This document shows, piece by piece, positions 36,483-42,715 of a stretch of DNA of 64,000 nt. The stretch is from Oceanobacillus sp. HTM 045 (GTDB lineage: Bacteria > Pseudomonadota > Alphaproteobacteria > Rhodobacterales > Rhodobacteraceae). The notes beneath the pieces are model-generated. The model saw only the letters and a program-made list of their open reading frames with translations, had not been told where the DNA came from and ran no database searches. Made by a program: the position numbers and the translations under genes. The stretch lies in the NCBI GenBank assembly GCA_009733745.1, contig WNWL01000004.1:593518-657517 (forward strand). Direction: 5' to 3'. Numbering within the stretch: the stretch's first letter is position 1; each line of letters opens with the position of its first letter.

Positions 36483-37235
36483 TCAGCCGTCGAGCAGGTC
36501 CCGCACGCGGCGGACGGATTCCGTGTTGTCGTCCAGCGGTGTGCCGTCGGGGCGCTGGATGTTGTTCTCCAGCCCGACCCGCAGGCCGCCGCCTTCGGCA
36601 GCGGCGGCGGCGAGGCATTCGACCTCGCGCTTGCCGAAGGCGCAGACCGACCAGTGGGTGACGCGGTGGTCCATCAGCGCGCGGAAGGCGGCGAGTTCCT
36701 CCGGCGCCGCCTCGCGCGGGGGGACGTAGCGGCCGAGGACGCAGATCACCTCCCAGCCGTCGGGCGGCAGGATGCCCTCGTCGGCGAGGCGGGCCATCAG
36801 TTCGAGGTCCTGCGGCTCGTGCAGGATGTGCTGGAGGCGCACCCCGGCCTCCGCCGCGAAGGCGTAGAAGTCGCGCGCGACCTCAGGTTCCGGGGCCAGT
36901 TCGCGGGCGGCGGCGCTGGCCCAGGCAGGGCGCACCGCCTCGATGCAGGCGAGCTGGTCGGCGGGGGAGAAGCGGCCCGCGGCCTCGGTGGTAATCTGCA
37001 CCGCCATGTCGGGCGCGGCCCAGGCGACGGCCTCCATCGACTCGCGGTAGCGCGCGGCGTCGAGACTGTGGAGTCCCTCGTCGTCGCGGACATGGAGGTG
37101 GATGGTGTCGGCCCCGGCCTCGAAGCAGGCGGCGGCGGTGGCGGCCACCTCCGCCGGGGCGATCGGCAGGGCGGGGTGGTCGTCCTTGGTGCGGCGCGCG
37201 CCGGTGGGGGCGACCATGAGGCGGGAATTGGTCAT
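36483..37235 (-). CDS. BKACE-family beta-keto acid cleavage enzyme (Kce-like)
   Basis: A 250-residue TIM-barrel protein of the former DUF849 family. The zinc ligands His46 and His48 in DTIHLHVRDDEG match the numbering of 3-keto-5-aminohexanoate cleavage enzyme, and RVGLENNIQ carries the C-terminal catalytic/ligand Glu. These enzymes split a beta-keto acid with acetyl-CoA into acetoacetate and a new CoA ester. The start ATG 37235 overlaps the aminotransferase stop (ATGA), so both are co-translated; an internal start at MVAPTGARR is also possible. It is shorter than the usual 270-310 residues. Linkage to a D-amino-acid-type aminotransferase suggests it cleaves a keto acid formed by transamination (inference). 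Confidence 0.82.
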   Translation of the reverse strand: MTNSRLMVAPTGARRTKDDHPALPIAPAEVAATAAACFEAGADTIHLHVRDDEGLHSLDAARYRESMEAVAWAAPDMAVQITTEAAGRFSPADQLACIEAVRPAWASAAARELAPEPEVARDFYAFAAEAGVRLQHILHEPQDLELMARLADEGILPPDGWEVICVLGRYVPPREAAPEELAAFRALMDHRVTHWSVCAFGKREVECLAAAAAEGGGLRVGLENNIQRPDGTPLDDNTESVRRVRDLLDG

Positions 37236-38164
37236 CGGCCCGCCTCCACCTGCGCGTGGATCAGGTCCCTGTAGAGCTGGCGGATGCGCTGGAAGACCGG
37301 GCCGGGCCTGCCGCCGCCGATGACGCGGCCGTCGATCTCGAACACCGGCGTCTGGGCGCCGAAGGTGCCGGTGAGGAAGGCCTCGTCGGCGCCGTAGGTG
37401 TCGACCAGCGAGTAGTTCCGCTCGAAGACCGGGATGGCGTTGGCGCGGCAGAGGTCGATCACTTTCTGCCGGGTGATGCCGTTCATGCAGTAGTCGCCAG
37501 TGGAGGTCCACACCTCGCCCTTGCGGACGATGAAGAAGTTGCAGGCATTGGTGGTGTTCACGAAGCCGAACGGGTCGAGCATCAGCGCCTCGTCCGCCCC
37601 GGCGCGGACGGCGTGGTTGAGCGCGATGATGCAGTTGAGCTTGGAGTGCGAATTGAGCTTGGCGTCCTGCGTCAGCGGCAGGCCGCGGTGATGCGGCACG
37701 GTGTGGAGGCGGATGCCCCGTCCGATCACCGCCTCGTTCGGTTTCGAGTGCTCGGCGATGATGACGATGGTCGGACCCCAGGCGGAGAGGTGGGGGTGCT
37801 GGAACGGCTTCCGCTTGCGCCCGCGCGTGACCATGAGGCGAAGGTGGACGTCAGTGGTCATGCCGTTCGCCGAGAGGGATTCGGCGATGGCGGCCTTGAG
37901 CTCGTCGCGGGTCTTGCCGATCTCCATGTCGACATAGAGCGCGGCCTCGTAGAGCCGGTCGAGATGGTCGTCGAGGAAGGGGATGACGCCGTCGTGGAGC
38001 CGCAGGCCCTCCCAGATGCCGTCGCCGAGCATGAAGCCGGAATCGTAGACCGAGACCACGGCCTCGGCCTTCGGGACGATCCGGCCGTCGACATAGATCA
38101 GGATGTCGGCGTTGCGGGCATCCTCCTCCGCGTCGTGGGTGGAGATGTGAGTGTCGTCCTGCAT
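37232..38164 (-). CDS. Class IV (D-amino-acid/branched-chain type) aminotransferase
   Basis: A 310-residue fold-type IV PLP enzyme. The likely Schiff-base lysine is Lys175 in NSHSKLNCIIALNHA; GFVNTTNACNFFIVRKG binds the cofactor phosphate region, and SGFMLGDGIWEGLR (42-55) is the family N-terminal motif. DAAT, BCAT and aminodeoxychorismate lyase share the fold, and specificity cannot be set by eye. The style resembles aminotransferases annotated as D-amino-acid or branched-chain type in Rhodobacterales. It is upstream of and coupled to the BKACE gene; two repeat copies separate it from the aldolase gene. Confidence 0.85.
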   Translation of the reverse strand: MQDDTHISTHDAEEDARNADILIYVDGRIVPKAEAVVSVYDSGFMLGDGIWEGLRLHDGVIPFLDDHLDRLYEAALYVDMEIGKTRDELKAAIAESLSANGMTTDVHLRLMVTRGRKRKPFQHPHLSAWGPTIVIIAEHSKPNEAVIGRGIRLHTVPHHRGLPLTQDAKLNSHSKLNCIIALNHAVRAGADEALMLDPFGFVNTTNACNFFIVRKGEVWTSTGDYCMNGITRQKVIDLCRANAIPVFERNYSLVDTYGADEAFLTGTFGAQTPVFEIDGRVIGGGRPGPVFQRIRQLYRDLIHAQVEAGR

Positions 38165-38320
38165 CGGCGGGCCTTTCGGGTGCTGCGCCGGCAGGTTCCT
38201 GCGTGGCGGCGGGCGGGTCAAGCGGGGAGGGGGGTGGAGCGGTGTGTGTGGATGGCGCGCAGGGTCGGCCACGACACGGGCTGCCTGTCGAGCTTCAGTT
38301 TCGGCGTGACACTTGCTTGC

Positions 38321-38510
38321 GATTGCAGGCTTTGATTGGCGCGCAGCATCGGCCCCAGCCCGGGCGACCAGCCCGGGCCACGTCCGGCCCTCCCCGGGGC
38401 CGGGCGTTCTCTGACGCTGCAAATGGCTCAGAGTTCGGGAGGGGGTGCGGGGATAAATCGAACAGACCCCTTGGAGCACCACGCCCGACCAGGGCCGGGC
38501 GTGGCCCTTC
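38321..38510 (-). repeat. Dispersed intergenic repeat, copy D
   Basis: Begins GATTGCAGGCTTTGATTGGC, then GCCCGGGCGACCAGCCCGGG, CCGGCCCTCCCCGGGGCCGG, GGTGCGGGGATAAATCGAAC and a perfect terminal hairpin CCACGCCC / GGGCGTGG at 38479-38504. Closest in sequence to copy C. Confidence 0.87.
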
Positions 38511-38540
38511 GTAATCTGCTTCCTTCGCGGCACTTTCCTT

Positions 38541-38740
38541 CGATTGCACGTCTTGGGTGGCGCGCAGCACAAGCCACGGCGCGCGCGGCCAGCGCGGGCC
38601 AGGTTTGATCGGCTCCCGGCCCTCCCCGGGGCCGGGCGTTCTGCGACGCTGCCAATGGCTCGGACGGTGGGAGGGGGTGCCACCATAAATCAAGCAAACC
38701 CATTCAAGCACTACGCCCGACCAGGGCCGGACGTGGCCCT
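38541..38740 (-). repeat. Dispersed intergenic repeat, copy E
   Basis: Begins GATTGCACGTCTTGGGTGGC, carries CACGGCGCGCGCGGCCAGCG like copy A, an 18-bp insertion-like stretch (GGTTTGATCGGCTC), CCGGCCCTCCCCGGGGCCGG and the terminal block CTACGCCCGACCAGGGCCGG. It ends about 30 bp from the aldolase stop codon. Confidence 0.85.
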
Positions 38741-38769
38741 TTGCGCGCAGCTTCGGCTCTGCGCTGGCG

Positions 38770-39918
38770 TCAGTATGCCTTCCCTCGCGCGGAGACGGGC
38801 CAGACGCACTCGACCTCGCCGTCGCGGAGGCCGACATACCAGTCGTGGATGTTGCAGGTCGGGTCGCAGTGGCCGGGGACGAGCTTCAGCCGGTCGCCGA
38901 CCTTCAGCAGGTTGCCGGGGTCGTCGATGGTGCCGTGCTCGTCGGAGCAGCCGGCATAGCGCACGTCCTCGCGGCCGAAGATCAACGGCAGGCCGCTGTC
39001 GACCGACTGGACCTTCAGCCCGGCATCGCAGACGGCCTGCCCCGGCTTCGCGGTGCTCATCACGCTGGTCAGGATGAAGAGCGCATTGCGCCAGACCTGG
39101 TCGAGACGTCGCCCGTCGGCGTCGCGGATGCGGCCGTAGTCGGCGTCCATGAAGGCGTAGGAGCCGCACTGCAACTCGTTCCAGAGGTTGGAGCCGGCTT
39201 CCATCTCGAAGCTGCCGGTGCCGGCGCCGGTGACGGTCTTCGGCGCGAGGCCGGCCTCCCGCAAAGCGGCGACGGCGGGTTCGACCACGGCGCGGGCGGC
39301 GTCGAAGGCGGCGAGGCGGGCGTCCGGATCCTCGATATGCTGCATCGAGCCCTGGTAGGCCTGCACGCCCTCGAAGGTCAGGCCGGGGGCGGCGTCGATG
39401 GCGCGGGCGAGCGCGACCACGTCGCCCGGCGCGGTGACGCCGCAGCGCCCGGCGCCGCAGTCGATCTCGACCAGCCCGCCGATGCTGGTGCCGTGGCGCT
39501 CGGCGGCCTCGGAGATCTCGGCGACATTCTCGGGGTCGTCGATGCAGACATGCACCTCCGCGTCCCAGAGCGGCAGCCGGGCGAGGCGGTCGATCTTGGA
39601 GGGGCCGCGCACCTGGTTGGAGATCAGCACGTCGGTGATACCGGCGCGGATGAACACCTCCGCCTCGGAGACCTTCTGGCAGCAGATGCCGGAGGCGCCG
39701 CCGAAGTCGAGCTGCATTCGCGCCACGTCGACGGACTTGTGCATCTTGGCATGGGTGCGGAGCCGGATGCCGCGGTCGCGCACGTAATCGCCGAGCTTGC
39801 GGATGTTGTGCTCCAGCGCGTCGAGGTCGAGCACGAGGCAGGGGGTCTCGATCTCGGCCTCCGCCATGCCCTCCTCGGCGGGGACGTCGAAGCCGACTTC
39901 AAGCGCGCGGTGGCTCAT
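38770..39918 (-). CDS. D-threonine / 3-hydroxyaspartate aldolase-like PLP enzyme
   Basis: A 382-residue fold-type III (alanine racemase-like) PLP enzyme of the DSD1 group. The cofactor lysine is Lys58 in RTHAKMHKS. The C-terminal metal site reads PGHCDPTCN: His350-x-Asp352 matches the His-x-Asp pair of D-threonine aldolases, while D-serine dehydratases use His-x-Cys. It should therefore split a D-3-hydroxyamino acid to glycine plus an aldehyde or glyoxylate. 3-Hydroxyaspartate aldolase (BhcC) is a good candidate, but the other bhc genes are missing here. The start overlaps the upstream cyclase stop by 4 nt, an unexpected coupling of a signalling gene with a metabolic gene. Confidence 0.82.
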   Translation of the reverse strand: MSHRALEVGFDVPAEEGMAEAEIETPCLVLDLDALEHNIRKLGDYVRDRGIRLRTHAKMHKSVDVARMQLDFGGASGICCQKVSEAEVFIRAGITDVLISNQVRGPSKIDRLARLPLWDAEVHVCIDDPENVAEISEAAERHGTSIGGLVEIDCGAGRCGVTAPGDVVALARAIDAAPGLTFEGVQAYQGSMQHIEDPDARLAAFDAARAVVEPAVAALREAGLAPKTVTGAGTGSFEMEAGSNLWNELQCGSYAFMDADYGRIRDADGRRLDQVWRNALFILTSVMSTAKPGQAVCDAGLKVQSVDSGLPLIFGREDVRYAGCSDEHGTIDDPGNLLKVGDRLKLVPGHCDPTCNIHDWYVGLRDGEVECVWPVSARGKAY

Positions 39919-40946
39919 GCCGCCCCCAGCGTCTCGCCGAGGCGATGAAGCGTCTGGAGACCGAAGCCCTCGACGGTGGCCTCGCCGATCTCGGTGAACA
40001 TCAGGTCGTCTCCCAGCAGGGTGCGGGTGGCGTCGGCGGCGACGATCTCCATCGGCCCGGCATGGTCGCGCAGCCGGGTCGCCAGGTTCACCGCCGGGCC
40101 GAACACGTCATAGACGTATTTCTGCGTGCCGACCACCGATCCGATCACCGAGCCGCTGGCCAGCCCGATGCGGCAGCGCCAGGAATGGGGGTGGCTCTCG
40201 TTGCGCCGCGCGAGGTAGCGCACGAAACGGAGCGCGGCGTTGGCGACGGCGGAGGCGTGGGCGGCGTCGGGCTCCGGCAGGCCGGCGATGGCGACGTAGC
40301 TGTCGCCCACCGTCTTGATCCGCTCGCAGGCGAACTGCTCGCCGATCCGGTCGAAGGCGGAGTAGATGTCGTTCATCTCGCTGACCATCACCGAGGGGCC
40401 GACCTTGAGGGTCATCTCGTCGAAGTCGATGAAGTCGAGCGTCAGCACCGAGACCGGCTCGTAGCTCTGCGGCGTGACGGTGCCGAAGGTCTTGTATTCC
40501 TCGTAGACCGAGCGCGGCATGATCGAGAGCAGGAGCTTCTCCACCCGTTCCTTCTCGCGCTGGAGGTCGCGGGTGTTGCGCTCGACCATCGCCGAGTAGC
40601 TCTCGATCATGGTCTCCAGCTCGCGCATCCGGGTGATGTTCTGGCACTCCAGCAGCACCACCCCGGCGTCGGTGCGGGTGATGGTGAGCGCGACGACCAG
40701 GGTGCGGCGCTTGCGGCGGAAGCTGGCCTCGGCGGTATAGCGCCCCTCCGCCTCCAGCCCGGCGCGGACGGCTTCGAGGTCGAGGTCCGGCAGCGCGGCG
40801 GCCAGCGGCGCGCCGACGCCGGCGGCCTCGAACCATTCCGCCAGCACCTCGTTGAGGAAGCGGAAGGTCAGCGCGTCCGGGTCGAGGATAGCGACGCCCG
40901 CGCCGATGGCGCGGAGCAGCTGTTCGTTGATGGCCTCGATGTTCAT
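39915..40946 (-). CDS. Class III adenylate cyclase with N-terminal PAS-like domain
   Basis: A 343-residue soluble cyclase. Residues 1-105 look PAS-like (AIGAGVAILDPDALTFRFLN), 106-140 form a signalling helix, and 160-340 are the catalytic domain. All active-site residues are seen: metal aspartates 171 and 215, base-selecting Lys211 and Asp280, ribose/transition-state Asn287 and Arg291. The Lys/Asp pair predicts ATP as substrate. It is complete in one chain and would work as a homodimer with two active sites. It lies 10 bp downstream of a truncated haemoglobin gene and overlaps the aldolase gene, so globin, cyclase and aldolase are probably expressed together. Confidence 0.9.
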   Translation of the reverse strand: MNIEAINEQLLRAIGAGVAILDPDALTFRFLNEVLAEWFEAAGVGAPLAAALPDLDLEAVRAGLEAEGRYTAEASFRRKRRTLVVALTITRTDAGVVLLECQNITRMRELETMIESYSAMVERNTRDLQREKERVEKLLLSIMPRSVYEEYKTFGTVTPQSYEPVSVLTLDFIDFDEMTLKVGPSVMVSEMNDIYSAFDRIGEQFACERIKTVGDSYVAIAGLPEPDAAHASAVANAALRFVRYLARRNESHPHSWRCRIGLASGSVIGSVVGTQKYVYDVFGPAVNLATRLRDHAGPMEIVAADATRTLLGDDLMFTEIGEATVEGFGLQTLHRLGETLGAA

Positions 40947-40956
40947 CGGCCCGCGC

Positions 40957-41319
40957 TCACGGGCCGGTGACGATCTGGCCGCGGCGGGACTCGATCTCGG
41001 CCATCACCGCGGCGCGGTCGTCCGGCTCGAAGCCGTGGTCGGCCAGCGTCTGGTCGAGGATGCGCTTCATCTCCTCGAAATGGGTGCCGTCGATGCCGAG
41101 ATTGCGGTGCGCCTGTTCCAGCCGGATGTCGCTGATGTCGGCCGGGCCGCCGAGCAGCGAGGCGACAAACTTGGTCTGGTGGTCCATCAGGCGTTTCATG
41201 TCGACATCGTCGAAGAACGGCCCGACCACGTCGGAATCCAGCAACTCGTCGTAGAACGCCATCACGACGCGGCTGATCGCGCCGAACCCACCGTACTTGT
41301 CGTAAAGCGTCTGGGCCAT
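40957..41319 (-). CDS. Group I truncated haemoglobin
   Basis: A 120-residue 2/2 globin from ATG 41319 (MAQTLYDKYGGFGAISRVV). The proximal haem ligand is His71 in RLEQAHRNLGI, the B10 distal tyrosine is Tyr23, the CD1 aromatic lies in GPFFDD, and MDHQTKFVASLLGGP is the E-helix/EF pattern of trHbI. It binds O2 or NO in the cytosol and could detoxify NO or sense gas. The spacing of 10 bp to the adenylate cyclase gene suggests co-expression. The open frame continues upstream to 41364 but the family starts at the chosen ATG. Confidence 0.92.
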   Translation of the reverse strand: MAQTLYDKYGGFGAISRVVMAFYDELLDSDVVGPFFDDVDMKRLMDHQTKFVASLLGGPADISDIRLEQAHRNLGIDGTHFEEMKRILDQTLADHGFEPDDRAAVMAEIESRRGQIVTGP

Positions 41320-41367
41320 GACAAGCTCCCCCTGTTCCGATTGAAAGGCCAATGGCGCCGTCAATCA

Positions 41368-41402
41368 ACCCGCTTCGGCCCGCGGGTCGGGACGAAGCGG
41401 GT
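41368..41402 (-). terminator. Hairpin after the ABC membrane-domain gene
   Basis: ACCCGCTTCG - 15 nt - CGAAGCGGGT, perfect 10-bp arms, starting 15 bp past the stop codon on the minus strand. No T-run follows, so read-through into the globin gene remains possible. Confidence 0.5.
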
Positions 41403-41416
41403 ATCCGGCGCGGGTT

Positions 41417-42475
41417 TCAGGCGGCGGCGCGCGCGGCCGGGGCGGTGATGCGGGGTGTTTCGCCCCCAAGGTTGGCCATCGCCAGGTCGGCCATCGCAAG
41501 GTCCGCCATGGCCAGATGGCGGGTGCGGGTGTCGGCCCAGCGCATGTAGTAGGCGAACATCTCGCGCATCGGCCCGGCGCCCTCGCGGTAGGCGGCGAGG
41601 GCCGCGACCAGCGCGCCGAGCGACAGGTCGCCCGCCAGCACCAGCCAGCCGCCGATCGAGAGGTAGGCCAGCGGCGTCAGGTGGCCGATCATGTTGTAGA
41701 TCGCCTTCATCGCGAACTTGCGCCGGTGGATCTCGAAGCGCAGGTCCTGCGCGCGGCGGGTGTCGAGCAGTGCGGCGGCGAGCGAGACGGCATCCTCGTC
41801 GCCCAGCCGGGCGCACATGCCGCGCATGACCGCGATGCGTTCCTTCTTCAGCGCGCCGATCCGGCGCAGGAGCAGCGGCACGAGGACCGCCTGCACCGGC
41901 GTCAGCGCGATGGCCGCGAGCGCGAGGCGCCAGTCCTGCATCACGAGGAAGGCCATGACGGTGACGAAGGCCGCGCCCTGGGCGACGGGGATGGAGACCG
42001 CGCCGCCGGCGAAGCCCGCGATGGCCTCAAGCTCCTGCGTCAGCACCGGGGCGACGCCCTGGTCGCGGGCCTCTGCCGGCAGGGCGTGCCAGCGGCGCAG
42101 GATGCGCATCCGCTCGCGGCGCAGGAACCGCTCGCCCAGGTTGGCCGAGGCGAGGTTGCCGGCGAACTTCATCGCGCTGAGGATGGCGAGGAAGGCGAGC
42201 TGCGCGCCGCAGAGGATCGGCAGCGCGGCCTCGGCCTCCATCGCGGCGAGGAATGCGGGCATCCCCTCCGCCGCGTGGCCGAGCGCGCCGTTGACGACCC
42301 ATTTCGGCAGTTCCAGCGTCAGGTAGAGGACCGGGGCGGAAGCCAGCGCGAGCACGGCGAGGGCCGCGTGGCCCGCTGGCGAGAAGGTCACGATCGAGCG
42401 GAACAGCGCCGTGCGCGGCGCCGCCGGGCGGGCCGATGCCTTGCGGCCGGGAAACGGGACAATCTTGCTGGACAT
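41417..42475 (-). CDS. Stand-alone ABC exporter transmembrane domain without ATPase
   Basis: A 352-residue protein with the six-helix type I exporter fold: LYLTLELPKWVVNGAL in helix 1, and the coupling-type segments RERMRILRRWHALP and RRKFAMKAIYNMIG. The usual C-terminal nucleotide-binding domain is absent. The protein ends in a low-complexity tail in which MADLA is repeated by three 15-bp DNA units (41474-41518). No ABC ATPase gene is adjacent. It may be a truncated relic, or it may pair with an ATPase encoded elsewhere. It carries its own promoter module and leads the run of globin, cyclase and aldolase genes. Confidence 0.75.
   Translation of the reverse strand: MSSKIVPFPGRKASARPAAPRTALFRSIVTFSPAGHAALAVLALASAPVLYLTLELPKWVVNGALGHAAEGMPAFLAAMEAEAALPILCGAQLAFLAILSAMKFAGNLASANLGERFLRRERMRILRRWHALPAEARDQGVAPVLTQELEAIAGFAGGAVSIPVAQGAAFVTVMAFLVMQDWRLALAAIALTPVQAVLVPLLLRRIGALKKERIAVMRGMCARLGDEDAVSLAAALLDTRRAQDLRFEIHRRKFAMKAIYNMIGHLTPLAYLSIGGWLVLAGDLSLGALVAALAAYREGAGPMREMFAYYMRWADTRTRHLAMADLAMADLAMANLGGETPRITAPAARAAA
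41474..41518 (-). repeat. Three 15-bp in-frame tandem units
   Basis: GGCCATCGCCAGGTC, GGCCATCGCAAGGTC and CGCCATGGCCAGATG (plus strand) encode repeated MADLA/MAMADLA residues near the C-terminus of the ABC membrane-domain protein. The length keeps the reading frame. Confidence 0.85.
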
Positions 42476-42526
42476 GACGAAATCCGATCACCTGCTTTTT
42501 CGATGGCGGTGATCTGCGCCTTGGAG

Positions 42527-42577
42527 ATTTCAGCCCTATGTCGGGCCGGGCGCGGCCGTGTTTCAATTGTAGGGGCG
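42527..42577 (-). promoter_or_regulatory. Shared promoter module upstream of the ABC membrane-domain gene
   Basis: Read on the minus strand from 42577: CGCCCCTACAATTGAAACAC, then 15 nt, GACAT, then AGGGCTGAAA. TTGAAA and CGACAT are 17 nt apart, as for -35 and -10 boxes. The module matches the one before the methyltransferase gene in register over 50 bp, and lies about 52 bp from the start codon. Confidence 0.65.
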
Positions 42578-42646
42578 AGGTTTCCGCCGCGTCACGTCGG
42601 CGGGATTCAGCGATTCCAACGGGTTAGCCCGAAGCCACCCGCGCCG

Positions 42647-42697
42647 CGCCGAAACAATTGAAACGTTTCACGGCTTGGCTGAAAATCCGGTGAAACG
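42647..42697 (+). promoter_or_regulatory. Shared promoter module upstream of the histidine kinase gene
   Basis: CGCCGAAACAATTGAAACGT, then 15 nt, AAAAT, then CCGGTGAAACG. -35 TTGAAA (42658-42663) and -10 GAAAAT (42681-42686) have a 17-nt spacer. TGAAACGTTTCA at 42659-42670 is a perfect 12-bp palindrome overlapping the -35 box. Ends 19 bp before the kinase start codon. Confidence 0.7.
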
Positions 42698-42715
42698 TGG
42701 GGGCCCTAGCCTGAC

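Larger units (their letters stand above)
38165..38769. other. 605-bp intergenic region with repeat copies D and E
   Basis: Lies between the aminotransferase start and the aldolase stop. 38165-38320 is plain promoter-proximal sequence without clear motifs; the remainder is two tandem repeat copies with about 231-bp period. An open frame extending the aminotransferase upstream across the repeats is not supported by the protein family. Confidence 0.6.

Noticed and set aside
36192..38686. Minus-strand open frames with repeated ARPWSGVV and TPGPGEG strings
   Set aside because: They are translations of the dispersed DNA repeat. The frames are not conserved through all copies and extend real genes only by accident.
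30967..38769. Insertion sequence remnants in the long intergenic regions
   Set aside because: No transposase-like reading frame, no terminal inverted repeats flanking a unit and no target-site duplications could be found around the repeats.
38770..39918. D-serine dehydratase
   Set aside because: The metal site is His-x-Asp (HCD), not His-x-Cys, which fits aldolases of the same fold better.
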